Source: Dehalococcoidia bacterium (GTDB taxonomy: Bacteria > Chloroflexota > Dehalococcoidia > Lucifugimonadales > GCA-2717565). From it: a DNA stretch of 56,815 bases. The notes under the pieces are model-generated. The model worked only from the letters and a program-made list of their open reading frames with translations. It was not told the origin of the DNA and did not search any database. The stretch is from the NCBI GenBank assembly GCA_009692865.1, contig SHYH01000003.1, positions 1 through 56,815 on the forward strand. The letters are read 5' to 3'. Positions within the stretch are counted from its first letter, which is position 1, and every line of letters begins with the position of its first letter. Below, piece after piece: positions 1 to 10,900 of this stretch. The translations under genes and the position numbers were made by a program.

Positions 1-693
1 GAGGGCATCTACACCGCCGACCCGCGCATCGTCCCAGAAGCGCGAAAACTCCGCGAGATCAACTATGATGAGATGCTCGAGATGGCCAGCTACGGCGCCA
101 AGATGCAACCCCGCTCGATTGAGCTGGGGGCGGTCTACGGTGTGCCCATTCTGGTGGCCTCAACCTTCAGCGAGGCCCCAGGCACCCTCATTCATGCAGG
201 GGTAAACGCAATGGAGATCAGAAACAAGGTGCGAGGTGTTGTCTGCGACCTGAACGTCGCGCGTATCACGGTGCTCGGCGTGCCCGACCGTCCGGGCATC
301 GCCGCCGCCCTCTTCGAGCCCCTGGCCGAGGCCGGGGTCAGCGTGGACGTCATCGTTCAGAACGCCAGCACAGAGCGCCTGACCGACCTGAGTTTTACGA
401 TAGCCCAAACCGATCTGCCTCCGGCACTGAAGGTGGTGGAGGGCACGGCCAAGGCGGTGGGCGCCCGCGGCGTCGTCAGCGATCACCGGCTGGGCAAGGT
501 GAGCATCGTGGGCACCGGGATGTTGAACGCCCCGGGCTACGCCGCGCGCATGTTCCGCACCCTTTATGAGGCGGGCATCAACATCGAGATGATCACCACC
601 TCGGAGATACGCATCACCTGCATCGTCTCCGAGGACAGGGCCAGCGACGCGGTGCGGGCCCTCCACCGGACCTTCCAGCTCGACCAGGAGTAG
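1..693 (+). CDS. lysC: aspartate kinase, C-terminal part (5' end outside window)
   Basis: Aspartokinase catalyses the first step of the aspartate family pathway (Lys, Met, Thr, diaminopimelate). Only the C-terminal ~230 residues are present. The open frame runs from base 1, ahead of the ATG at 73 that the ORF track uses. It includes the kinase-domain end (IYTADPR motif, then YGAKMQPRSIE) and two ACT domains, at about residues 80-150 (VLGVPDRPGIAA) and 160-230 (SIVGTGMLNAPGYAARMF), which bind the feedback-inhibiting amino acid. Truncation is due to the window edge only. The stop TAG lies inside the ribosome-binding region of the next gene, so the two are probably co-transcribed. lysA, a later step of the lysine branch, lies far away at 46.5 kb. 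Confidence 0.95.
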   Translation, partial: EGIYTADPRIVPEARKLREINYDEMLEMASYGAKMQPRSIELGAVYGVPILVASTFSEAPGTLIHAGVNAMEIRNKVRGVVCDLNVARITVLGVPDRPGIAAALFEPLAEAGVSVDVIVQNASTERLTDLSFTIAQTDLPPALKVVEGTAKAVGARGVVSDHRLGKVSIVGTGMLNAPGYAARMFRTLYEAGINIEMITTSEIRITCIVSEDRASDAVRALHRTFQLDQE

Positions 694-698
694 CTCCG

Positions 699-1259
699 CT
701 GGCCCAAGCACTGTTTTGCCCCCGCTGCGGCCACGACAATCTCCCAAAGGCCCGCTTCTGCGGCGCCTGCGGCGCTGTTCTGGCAGCCGCAGTACAACCC
801 TCTCCTCAGCCCCCTGTGGCAGCAGCGCCGCTTCCTGCCTACGTAGGTTTCTGGATGCGGGCAGGGGCGGCGCTCATAGACCTGGTCATCTTGCAAATCG
901 CCAACGCCGTTGTCTCAGCGCTGCTCATTCTCTTCAGCCTACCAGGCGGTATGGGGGTCACCCTTTTCGCCTATGAGGGAAGTCTCCTCATCACCATCCT
1001 GCTTCCCGGGGTGTACTTCCTCCTCCTCACCGGCCTCCAGGGCCAGACCCTGGGCAAGATGCTCTTGCGCATTAAGGTGGTGGATGAGGCGGGGCGGGCA
1101 CCCGGACTCAAGAAGGCGCTCCTGCGCGAGACCCTTGGCAAGTTTGTCTCCACCATTGCCATGGGTGTGGGCTTCCTCTGGGTGGTCTGGGATAAGGAGA
1201 AGCAGGGCTGGCATGACAAAATTGCCCGCACCCATGTTATCCTGGCGAGGAAGCTGTAG
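699..1259 (+). CDS. zinc-ribbon RDD family membrane protein (probable CTG start)
   Basis: The RDD domain (GQTLGKMLLRIKVVD, then WHDKIARTHVI) is a small integral-membrane domain of poorly defined function. The ORF track starts at GTG 816, but the same frame stays open upstream and encodes a clear zinc ribbon (LFCPRCGHDN...FCGACGAV). There is no ATG, GTG or TTG between that ribbon and codons deep inside lysC. The best start is CTG at 699, eight bases after AGGAG (686-690) in the lysC stop region. The product is about 186 residues: a cytosolic ribbon, a Pro/Ala linker and two or three membrane segments. The next gene has the same ribbon-plus-membrane design. The RDD call is secure; the CTG start is inference. 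Confidence 0.85.
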   Translation: MAQALFCPRCGHDNLPKARFCGACGAVLAAAVQPSPQPPVAAAPLPAYVGFWMRAGAALIDLVILQIANAVVSALLILFSLPGGMGVTLFAYEGSLLITILLPGVYFLLLTGLQGQTLGKMLLRIKVVDEAGRAPGLKKALLRETLGKFVSTIAMGVGFLWVVWDKEKQGWHDKIARTHVILARKL

Positions 1260-1297
1260 TCGCCGTATGTGTCTACCCCTAGCGGAGAGGGTTCGCC

Positions 1298-3217
1298 ATG
1301 CGCTGCCCCATATGCGGGCGTGAAAACCCGGAAGGGAACGCCTACTGTATCTTCTGTGGCGCGCCGCTAACGGCTGGGGCCCCGGTCCAAGGACCGACGG
1401 GAACTCCTGCCGGGATGTCCTCCTTGGCCGAGCTGGCCGGGCAGGTGCAGGCCCTGCGGGAGATCCTCCTTTACTACGCCGCCCGCATGGCTTCCGTGGA
1501 GGGTGTCCTTGGGATCACCCCGCCTGCTGCCGCGCCTCCCACCTCCCAATCCCAGGGGGCCACACCTGCTGCAGCAGATGTCTCTTCTGGCGCGCCTCCC
1601 GCCGAGGCCGCGCCAATGGCTCCGCCTCCAGGACCTGGCCCTGCATGGCAACAGGCGGGCCAGTGGGAGCAGATCCTGGGAGGCAACTGGCTGGCCATCG
1701 TGGGAGGGCTGGCGGTTCTCGTCGGCGTCGGTTTCTTTCTGAAGCTGGCCTTCGACAACGACTGGATCGACCCGACAGGGCGGGTGGTCCTGGGGGTGGT
1801 GGCGGGGATGGGCTTCCTGGCAGCGGGAGAGTGGTACGAGCGGCGGTACGGGGTCTGGGCCCAGGCCATGACGGCCGCTGGCGTCGGCATCCTGTACCTG
1901 GCCATCTTCGCCGCCCTCGTGCTCTACAACCTCATCGGCGTCTACCCGGCCTTCGCCTTCCTGGCCCTCGTCACCCTGGTCTCCGGCGTGGCCGCCCTGC
2001 GGTACGAGGCGCCTGTCCTGGCGGCCCTCGGCGTGGTGGGCGGTATGGCTACACCCTTCATGCTCGTGGGGGAGCTGCCCGACCGTCGCATCCTGATCGC
2101 CTACATCGGGCTGCTGGACGTGGGGATAGTGGGCCTGGCCAGCTTCCGCAACTGGCGTCCCCTCACCCTCCTGGGATTCCTGGGCTCCCTGTACTGGTTC
2201 TCCAGGGCGGCCTTTGTTGGGACGCCCCTGGTAGGGGAAGGCTTCCTGACCGTCCACTTCGTCCTCTTCGTGGCGGCCACCACCCTGTTCCACCTCATCT
2301 GGCAGAAGCGGCCCAACCCCCTGGACTTTGGCTTGATGACCCTAAACGCCGGGACCTTCTTCCTCCTCAGCATCGGTCGTCTGTGGGACCCGTATGGAGA
2401 GTGGCTGGGCATCTTTGCCGTGGGCCTAGCGGGCTTCTATGCGGCGCTGGCCTCCTGGGCCCATGCCTTGAGCGGGCGCAACGCCTACCTTGTCCTCTTC
2501 CTCTGCGGCATAGCTACTGTGTTCCTTACGATAGCCATCCCCATTCAGTTCGAGGGGCCCTTTGTGCCCATCGCCTGGGCCGCTGAAGGGGTGGTGTTGA
2601 TGGCCCTGGGCACTCGTCTTGCCAGCTTCCCCTTGCGGGTGTCCAGCCTGCTGATGCTGACGGTGACGGTTAGCTGGCTCCTGCTTGTAGAGATGGACGT
2701 CAACTTGAGGCAGTTCCGCCCCCTCCTCAACGGACGCTTCGCCGCCTTTGCCGGGGGCATCACGGCCCTGTACCTGGCGGGCCTTCTCCTCTGGCGGGGA
2801 AGAGGCCAGCTTCGCTACGAGGAGGAGCGGACCTGGGTGCTTCCCGGGCTGTTGTTGGCGGCCAATCTGCTGACCCTCTGGATCCTGAGCTGGGAGCTGG
2901 TCAACTACGTGGACAGCCAGCTACACGCCTTTGCAAGGTTTGCTCCTGAGGTGAAGGGCTTTGGCCTCTCCGCCCTCTGGGCCGCCTACGCCGTTGTTGC
3001 GGTGGTGGCGGGCATGGCCGGCAGGGTTCGCATGGTGCGTCTGGGGGGCCTGGCCCTCTTTTGGGTGACTATCTTCAAGGTGTTTGTGGTTGACAGCTTT
3101 GAGCTAACCCAGGGCTACCGCGTGGCCTCGTTCATAATTCTGGGGGTCCTCCTGCTGGCAACGGGGTTCCTCTATCAGCGGTACCGAAGGGTCATACGGG
3201 GGTTTCTGCTTGAATAA
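1298..3217 (+). CDS. DUF2339 multi-pass membrane protein with N-terminal zinc ribbon
   Basis: This 639-residue polytopic membrane protein begins with a zinc ribbon (CPICGRENPEGNAYCIFCG, residues 3-21), followed by a Pro/Ala-rich linker to about residue 125. The DUF2339 signature comes next (GGNWLAIVGGLAVLVGVGFF), then a long series of hydrophobic helices to the C-terminus, roughly 15 or more. The family is widespread but uncharacterised and is usually paired with DUF3999, as here: the DUF3999 gene starts inside the last codons of this one. The ATG at 1298 follows a GGAGAGG Shine-Dalgarno. A cell-envelope role is inferred from the architecture; no reaction can be assigned. Confidence 0.85.
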   Translation: MRCPICGRENPEGNAYCIFCGAPLTAGAPVQGPTGTPAGMSSLAELAGQVQALREILLYYAARMASVEGVLGITPPAAAPPTSQSQGATPAAADVSSGAPPAEAAPMAPPPGPGPAWQQAGQWEQILGGNWLAIVGGLAVLVGVGFFLKLAFDNDWIDPTGRVVLGVVAGMGFLAAGEWYERRYGVWAQAMTAAGVGILYLAIFAALVLYNLIGVYPAFAFLALVTLVSGVAALRYEAPVLAALGVVGGMATPFMLVGELPDRRILIAYIGLLDVGIVGLASFRNWRPLTLLGFLGSLYWFSRAAFVGTPLVGEGFLTVHFVLFVAATTLFHLIWQKRPNPLDFGLMTLNAGTFFLLSIGRLWDPYGEWLGIFAVGLAGFYAALASWAHALSGRNAYLVLFLCGIATVFLTIAIPIQFEGPFVPIAWAAEGVVLMALGTRLASFPLRVSSLLMLTVTVSWLLLVEMDVNLRQFRPLLNGRFAAFAGGITALYLAGLLLWRGRGQLRYEEERTWVLPGLLLAANLLTLWILSWELVNYVDSQLHAFARFAPEVKGFGLSALWAAYAVVAVVAGMAGRVRMVRLGGLALFWVTIFKVFVVDSFELTQGYRVASFIILGVLLLATGFLYQRYRRVIRGFLLE

Positions 3218-4532
3218 GACGCGTCGTTTTCAGGCTGTTAGGTTATGGTGGGCGATGGCCCTCGCCGTAGCCATGTTGTTAGGCACCGTAGCGGTGGCCT
3301 TGGCCGACTTTACCCCTAAAGATTGGAGGTACTGGAAGGCCATCGCCCTGCCCCAACTCTCCGGAGGCGAGGAGATGGTCGAGCTGCCGCTTGACCGGGA
3401 TGTGTTCGGCGGCGCGGCCTCTTTCCTGGTGGACCTGCGGGTCATCGCCGATGAGAGCCAGGAGGCGCCGTCCCAGCTGAGGGTGGAGACATACCAGAGG
3501 GAGCAAACCTCCCTCCCTGTCCAGATGCGGGACCTGGCCCACCTGCTAGGACAGTACACCACCTTCGTGGCGGACCTTGGGGAGGAGGGGCTACTCCACA
3601 ACGAGATCGATATCATGGCTGCCAACAGGGCCGGGGACTTTCGCCGTGGGGTGGTGGTGGAGGCGAGCCGGGATGGGCAGGCCTGGCTGCTCCTGCGGGC
3701 CGACGGCGAGATCTTTGAGCTCCCCGTCCTTGTCAGAGGGGTTCCTGTTCGGGACACCACCGTCAGCTATCCCCAAACGACCGTCCGGTATCTGCGTGTG
3801 CGTATCAGCAACAAGGAGGGGGAGCCTCTGAGCATCGGCGCACCGCTGGTTTTCTACGTCAAAGAGACGCCCGCCACCCTCGTGGAGTATCCGGCCACAG
3901 CCCTCGAGAACCGGGTGGACCGGGAGCGTAAGGCAACAGTGGTGGTACTGGACATGAGCACCCAGGGGCTGCCCGCCAGCCATCTGGAGGTGGAGGTGTC
4001 CGAGAAGAACTTCTACCGCGAGGCAGACCTGGAAGGCAGCAACGATCGGAAGACCTGGACGCCGCTTGGCAAGACGGATGCGCTGTATGCGTACGATACG
4101 CCCCAGTACGTGAGCGCCGACCTCACCGTTGACTATCCTTTGGCCACCTATCGGTATCTTCGCCTGAGCGTCTTCAACCAGGACAACCCGCCACTGGCGG
4201 TGAGCGGCGTGAAGGTCATGGGGCCGCGACACCTGCTCCTCTTCCCGGCGCGTCCCGAGGTGGCCTACCGGCTCTACTACGGGAACGAGGAGACCCCACC
4301 CCCTTCCTACGACCTGGCCCAGTACCTCCAATATCTGGAGACCAGGGGCCTTCCCCAGGCCCGCCTGGAAACTCAGCAGCTCAACCCTCTCTTCGTAGAG
4401 AGGCTTCCGCCTGTAAGCGAGCGGTTTCCCTGGCTCCTTCCGGCCATCGTCATAGGCGCGATGGGGACCATCGCCCTGTTCCTGGCCCGGTTGCTCCTAC
4501 AGACGGGAAGCCGTATGGCCCCGCCCTCCTAG
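3210..4532 (+). CDS. DUF3999 domain protein, secreted and membrane anchored
   Basis: This 440-residue protein starts at a TTG that overlaps the DUF2339 stop by 8 bases, indicating translational coupling. An N-terminal signal segment (residues 13-33, hydrophobic, ending ALADF) precedes a mature region typical of DUF3999 (DFTPKDWRYWKAIALP near the start). Two beta-rich discoidin-like repeats follow, with recurring RYLRVRISN and RYLRLSVFN motifs. A single transmembrane helix (LLPAIVIGAMGTIALFL) lies near residue 420. The bulk is therefore outside the cytoplasm. DUF3999 and DUF2339 genes are known neighbours in other bacteria, and the proteins probably work together, but the function is unknown. 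Confidence 0.8.
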   Translation: MNKTRRFQAVRLWWAMALAVAMLLGTVAVALADFTPKDWRYWKAIALPQLSGGEEMVELPLDRDVFGGAASFLVDLRVIADESQEAPSQLRVETYQREQTSLPVQMRDLAHLLGQYTTFVADLGEEGLLHNEIDIMAANRAGDFRRGVVVEASRDGQAWLLLRADGEIFELPVLVRGVPVRDTTVSYPQTTVRYLRVRISNKEGEPLSIGAPLVFYVKETPATLVEYPATALENRVDRERKATVVVLDMSTQGLPASHLEVEVSEKNFYREADLEGSNDRKTWTPLGKTDALYAYDTPQYVSADLTVDYPLATYRYLRLSVFNQDNPPLAVSGVKVMGPRHLLLFPARPEVAYRLYYGNEETPPPSYDLAQYLQYLETRGLPQARLETQQLNPLFVERLPPVSERFPWLLPAIVIGAMGTIALFLARLLLQTGSRMAPPS

Positions 4533-4552
4533 ACCTCTTCTGGGCTACTAAC

Positions 4553-4690
4553 AGGCTGCGGAAAAACCTTCTCGCCCATCCCCTTTCCCCCTTCCTGGCC
4601 AGGAAGGGGGTGGGAATTATATCTGGCGGACACCCCCAGACCCCTGCCAAAGGGGCTTCGCCCCTCTGGACTCCCCTATTTCCGCAGCCT
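4553..4690 (+). repeat. MITE-like repeat family A, copy 1
   Basis: An intergenic element of about 138 bp is bounded by the inverted ends AGGCTGCGGA and TCCGCAGCCT. It carries an internal palindrome (CCCTTCCTGG/CCAGGAAGGG) and a second GGGGCTTCGCCCC hairpin. It matches three other copies in this window (34198, 43914, 48900). It lies between DUF3999 and the glycosyltransferase and explains the artificially long ORF that begins at 4610. Confidence 0.85.
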
Positions 4691-4831
4691 ACTGACGTCC
4701 CTTCTCCCCCAAGGGAAAAGGGTAGGATGAGGAAGAGTTGTCGCCTTGTCTTTGCGGGATGGCCGCAGACATCCTTTGGGAGTATTGACCTTCTCCCCGT
4801 TTTGGGATATATGGGATGGTGTAAGCTAGAC

Positions 4832-5647
4832 ATGGGAGCTCCCGTGACCAATCGTCTGCTCTCGGTCATCATCCCCGCGTACAACGAGCAGGGGCGCATC
4901 AGCGTCACCCTTGAGCAGGTGGTGGGCTACCTGAACACCCGCTCCTACTCCTGGGAGGTGGTAGTGGTGGACGACGGGAGTACCGATGGGACAAAGGCAT
5001 TGGTGGCCCAGGTCGCAGGGCGCGACGATCGGGTTCGCCTGGTTGAAGGGCCTCACAGAGGGAAGGGCTCGGCGCTTCGACTGGGGATGAGCCAGGCCCA
5101 AGGCGAGCACCTGTTTTTCTGCGACGCCGACCTCTCCATGCCGATCAACCACCTGAGCCGATTCCTTCCTCCCGTCCTTAGCGACTGTGACGTGGCTATC
5201 GGATCGCGAGACATCCCCGGGGCCAGAAGGTTCGGGGAGCCCCCAAGCCGTCGCCTCCAGGGGAGGGTGTTTAACCGGTTGGGCCGCTGGCTCCTGGTGC
5301 CCGGCTTTGCCGATACCCAGTGCGGGTTCAAGTGCCTGAACGCAGCTGCAGCCCACCGGCTCCTGCCTCTCCTGCGGATCAATGGATTCAGCTTCGATGT
5401 GGAGATGCTCTTTGTCGCCAACAGGCTGAAGATGCGTATCGCAGAGGTGCCCATCGACTGGTATTATCAAGGGCGCAGCCGTGTGCGCTTTCCCTGGGAC
5501 GGCCTGCGCATGTTAGGCGAACTGCTGGCCATCCGCCGGAATCACCTCCTGGGCAGGTATCGGCCGTCGCCCGTATCCGACGGAGATGTGGATGGCGTGA
5601 ACTCGGCGCAGGTGGCCTCCCAGGCGAGCTCGGAAAGAAACCGCTAG
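4832..5647 (+). CDS. family 2 glycosyltransferase (dolichyl-phosphate glucosyltransferase-like)
   Basis: GT2 enzymes transfer a sugar from a nucleotide donor to a polyprenyl phosphate or glycan at the cytoplasmic membrane. The start of the fold (LLSVIIPAYNEQGRI), the donor-binding VVVDDGSTDGT and the metal-binding FCDADLSMP are all present. TQCGFK and the downstream VEMLF region match the dolichyl-phosphate beta-glucosyltransferase/DPM1-like subgroup. The tracked ORF starts at 4610 inside repeat A, so that extension is not real. ATG 4832 is chosen; GTG 4844, with GGGAG ahead of it, is an alternative. The product is about 271 residues with no C-terminal membrane helices. Envelope glycan synthesis is likely; the substrate is unknown. 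Confidence 0.85.
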   Translation: MGAPVTNRLLSVIIPAYNEQGRISVTLEQVVGYLNTRSYSWEVVVVDDGSTDGTKALVAQVAGRDDRVRLVEGPHRGKGSALRLGMSQAQGEHLFFCDADLSMPINHLSRFLPPVLSDCDVAIGSRDIPGARRFGEPPSRRLQGRVFNRLGRWLLVPGFADTQCGFKCLNAAAAHRLLPLLRINGFSFDVEMLFVANRLKMRIAEVPIDWYYQGRSRVRFPWDGLRMLGELLAIRRNHLLGRYRPSPVSDGDVDGVNSAQVASQASSERNR

Positions 5648-5716
5648 AGGGAGGAGGCCTCCGGTGGTAGGCTGAGAGGGCCATCGGCGGAGCTTCGCTA
5701 CAAAGGGAGGGAATGC

Positions 5717-6125
5717 ATGCGCACCATTGAGCAGATCCTAAAGGAGAGCAAGACGGTGGCCGTGGTGGGGCTGTCCCCCAGGCCCGAGCGGGACAGCCAC
5801 GACATGGCCCGCTACCTGAAGGAAAACGGCCCGCATCATCCCGGTGAACCCCACCGCCACGGAGATCCTGGGGGAGACGTGCTACCCCTCCCTTTCGGCT
5901 GTTCCTGGTCCGGTGGACATCGTGGACATCTTCCGCCGTCCTGAAGACGTTCCCCCTATTGTGGAAGAGGCCATCCAGAAGGGCGCCCGCGTTGTCTGGA
6001 TGCAGCTGGGCATTGTGCACGAGGATGCGGAAAAAAGCGCCAAGGCCCACGGGCTGGACATGGTCATGGACCGGTGCACCAAGGTCGAGCATGAGGCTTT
6101 GAAGCACCAGGGGAAACTGCCCTAG
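5717..6125 (+). pseudogene. CoA-binding domain protein (YccU-like), frameshifted
   Basis: The frame from ATG 5717 encodes the start of a CoA_binding Rossmann domain (SKTVAVVGLSPRPERDSHDMA). After KENG at about 5830 the reading frame is lost. The rest of the same domain (RIIPVNPT, then ARVVWMQLGI and ARKAHGLDMVMDRC-like text) continues in a second frame to 6125. Family members read ENGYRIIPVNP here; the sequence has only one base where the Tyr codon should be, so a two-base deletion fits exactly. The 5' half has a strong GGGAGG ribosome site. Either the gene is broken or the consensus has an error. Intact homologues are about 135 residues, bind CoA, and have no established reaction. Confidence 0.85.
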
Positions 6126-6262
6126 CCCCTTTCGCGGAACGATTCTCCGGTTGCTCAAGGGAAAGCGGGGCAAAAAGGAAGCGCTAAAGGGCTTGTGCAG
6201 AGCCCTTCTCCAGTTGTACATTTCCAATTCTGGAAGCCATTGATGCTCTGTAGGACCTCGCC

Positions 6263-7093
6263 ATGACGCTGTATCAACAAGAAAGCACAGACCTCTACCT
6301 CCGAACCAAGCGCAAAGAGGCCGTTGATTTGGCCATGCGCGGCCGTTGGGAGGAGGCGGTGGAGGTCAACCGGAGCATTCTGCGCTTCGCCGACGACGAT
6401 ACTGAGGCTCATAACCGCCTGGGAAAGGCCCTCATAGAGTTGGGCCAGTACCAAGGGGCAAAGGAGGCCTTCCAAAAGGCCCTGTCCCTGAAGCCTGCCA
6501 ACCCCATCGCGCGCAAGAACCTGGAGAGGTTGAAGCGGCTGAAACCGACGGCGCCCCTGGTGAAGAAAGCGGAGAAGGCGAAGGCTAACCTCTTTGTGGA
6601 GGAGAGAGGAAAGACCTGCGTCACGCGTCTCCAGGGCGTGGCGGAGCGTCAGGTCCTGGCCGCGGTGGCCCCCGGAGACACCGTCTACCTGCGGTGCAAG
6701 GACAACGTTGTCTGGGTGGAGTCTCCCCAAGCCGACGGCTTGGGGCACCTGGAGCCCCGGTTGGGGCTGCGCCTCAGCCGTTTGGTCCGGGGCGGGAACC
6801 AGTACGCCGCCGCTGTTACCAGCGTGAATGATTTGGAGCTATCCCTCATCATCCGCGAGACCTACCACCACCCGGACCTGGCCCGCGTTATCTCCTTCCC
6901 TGGGAAGACGGAACGGGTTCCGACCATTCCAGAGAATCTCCCTCTCTTCGATGAAGCCCTCGAAGCGGAGATGGTTCCGAGCAGGAATGAGGCGGACGAA
7001 GAGGATCCAGACCTCCTCGACCCCGATGGCTATCCTCGCACCCGTCAGGCCCAGGAAGAGGAGGAGGACGACGAGGAGGAGCAGGAGTACTGA
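6263..7093 (+). CDS. tetratricopeptide-repeat protein with acidic tail
   Basis: This is a 276-residue soluble protein. Residues 15-95 form two to three TPR-type helical hairpins (RGRWEEAVEVNRSIL, LGQYQGAKEAFQKALSLKP). Residues 110-215 form a compact mixed domain with a repeated VYLRCKDNVVWVES-like strand pattern and no motif I recognise. The C-terminus is strongly acidic (runs of E and D up to EEEEDDEEEQEY). TPRs mediate protein contacts, so a scaffold role is likely, but no partner can be named. The gene stands alone, with a broken CoA-binding gene upstream and a separate promoter region downstream. ATG 6263 is the only good start. Confidence 0.75.
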   Translation: MTLYQQESTDLYLRTKRKEAVDLAMRGRWEEAVEVNRSILRFADDDTEAHNRLGKALIELGQYQGAKEAFQKALSLKPANPIARKNLERLKRLKPTAPLVKKAEKAKANLFVEERGKTCVTRLQGVAERQVLAAVAPGDTVYLRCKDNVVWVESPQADGLGHLEPRLGLRLSRLVRGGNQYAAAVTSVNDLELSLIIRETYHHPDLARVISFPGKTERVPTIPENLPLFDEALEAEMVPSRNEADEEDPDLLDPDGYPRTRQAQEEEEDDEEEQEY

Positions 7094-7279
7094 CCTCTCC
7101 GGTTTGTCCCCCAGCCCTTGGCGCCCAAGCGTTCAGAGACACTCCTGGCATATCGACGGTCTGCAGTAACCCCCGGTGTCAGTTCGAACATTCTCCTTCT
7201 CCTCGACTTGTCTTGGCGCACTCTTCTCGGGTGCTATGGCCGTGAAAGCCTAACCCGATATTCTTCGTATCTGTTTCCC

Positions 7280-7309
7280 TTGCCCCGCAATAGGGAGAAA
7301 AGCTACAAT
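7280..7309 (+). promoter_or_regulatory. predicted sigma70-type promoter
   Basis: TTGCCC at 7280 and TACAAT at 7304 are separated by 18 bases. They lie about 80 bases ahead of the amidotransferase start, in the otherwise featureless 7094-7388 gap. Confidence 0.5.
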
Positions 7310-7388
7310 TTTGGGGTGTTCCAAAAGTACCCTCTCCCCTCAAGAGCGAGGGCTGCAAAACAAGTCCAGGGTTCCGGCGAGGGAGTTC

Positions 7389-8084
7389 ATGCCTGTCATC
7401 GGCATCACGGCCTCTACCTTGCGAGAGGCCCAGCCTTATGCAGCGTCCCTGGAGAGGCGGGGGGCGACGGTCCGGCTGCTCCTCCCAGGCCAGGGGGCTT
7501 CCCCTGGGCAGGTCATTAGAGAGATTGATGCCCTGATGCTTAGCGGTGGCGCGGACATTCACCCCGGCCGCTATCAGAGGGCGGCGGACGCTGGGGCAGC
7601 GTTGGAGATCGAGGTCGACCGAGATGAGATGGAGCTGCCTCTGCTGGAGGCAGCCCTGCGCCAGGACATGCCCGTTCTGGGCATCTGTCGGGGCATGCAG
7701 GTCCTGAATGTGGCCCTGGGGGGCAAGCTCATCCAGGACCTGCCTGACCACAGGGAGGTACGTGAAAATGAGCAGTGGGTCTCCGCCTATCACCGCATCT
7801 TCGTCACGCCTGGCAGCAAGCTGGCGGCTATTCTGGGCGTGGGCGGCTTTGTAAGGGTCAACAGCCGCCACCATCAGGGGGTGAAGGAGGCCCAGAAGGC
7901 GGCGTCCTTGCTTGCCTCAGCCTACTCTCTGGACGATGGCCTCATTGAGGCCCTGGAGAGCCCGGCCCACTCGTGGGTGCTGGCAGTCCAGTGCCACCCG
8001 GAGCGGGAAGGAGAGCTCCCCCCCCACTGGGGCCACCTGTTCGATGGCCTTGTTGAGCGGGCCAGCCGCTCCCAGGAAGGGTGA
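7389..8084 (+). CDS. gamma-glutamyl-gamma-aminobutyrate hydrolase family protein (peptidase C26)
   Basis: This class I glutamine amidotransferase-like hydrolase cleaves gamma-glutamyl amide bonds. The nucleophile elbow GICRGMQ contains the catalytic Cys, and QCHPER near the C-terminus supplies the His and acidic residue. LMLSGGADIHPGRY is typical of the PuuD/peptidase C26 family. ATG 7389 (MPVIGIT) is chosen over the upstream codon of the tracked ORF because it begins exactly where the family begins and follows GAGGGAG. Length is 231 residues, within the usual range. It is an isolated gene with its own predicted promoter. The substrate could be gamma-glutamyl-GABA or another gamma-glutamyl compound. 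Confidence 0.88.
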   Translation: MPVIGITASTLREAQPYAASLERRGATVRLLLPGQGASPGQVIREIDALMLSGGADIHPGRYQRAADAGAALEIEVDRDEMELPLLEAALRQDMPVLGICRGMQVLNVALGGKLIQDLPDHREVRENEQWVSAYHRIFVTPGSKLAAILGVGGFVRVNSRHHQGVKEAQKAASLLASAYSLDDGLIEALESPAHSWVLAVQCHPEREGELPPHWGHLFDGLVERASRSQEG

Positions 8085-8154
8085 ACGGCGTTGCGATCTC
8101 TTCTCTTAGCGCCTCACCCCCACATCAATCCTCCTCCGTCAAGAGGGGGGAGGA

Positions 8155-8217
8155 TGCTCCCTCCCCTTGTGGGAGGGAATGAGAGGGAGAGGGAGAGGGA
8201 GGGGGAGGGGGGGGGGA
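8155..8217 (+). repeat. G-rich purine tract with small hairpin upstream of gyrA
   Basis: A TCCCTCC...GGAGGGA hairpin is followed by repeats of GGGAGA and a run of ten G (8207-8216). The G-tract could form a G-quadruplex. A related GGGAGA-rich hairpin occurs at 29109. It fills part of the 8085-8317 gap. Confidence 0.6.
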
Positions 8218-8317
8218 GACGCTTGTCTACGCGAGAGGTCTTTTCAGTGTTTTTATGAGTCACCGGATTAGGTCAAGTTAGCTTGTCCAACCCATCTCCT
8301 CAGGAGTAGTGAGGTTC

Positions 8318-10894
<2,577 letters not shown>

Positions 10895-10900
10895 CCTACG

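Noticed and set aside
1367-2293. Long antisense ORF opposite the DUF2339 gene
   Set aside because: A typical high-GC shadow frame with low-complexity Gly/Gln/His/Glu content and no ribosome site. The same applies to the other long antisense ORFs opposite gyrA, surE and mutase.
4610-4831. N-terminal extension of the glycosyltransferase in the ORF track
   Set aside because: It reads through repeat A and matches nothing expected of GT2 enzymes.
8155-8217. CRISPR-like repeat array in the purine tract
   Set aside because: It is a simple-sequence tract with no spacers. No CRISPR array was seen anywhere in the window.
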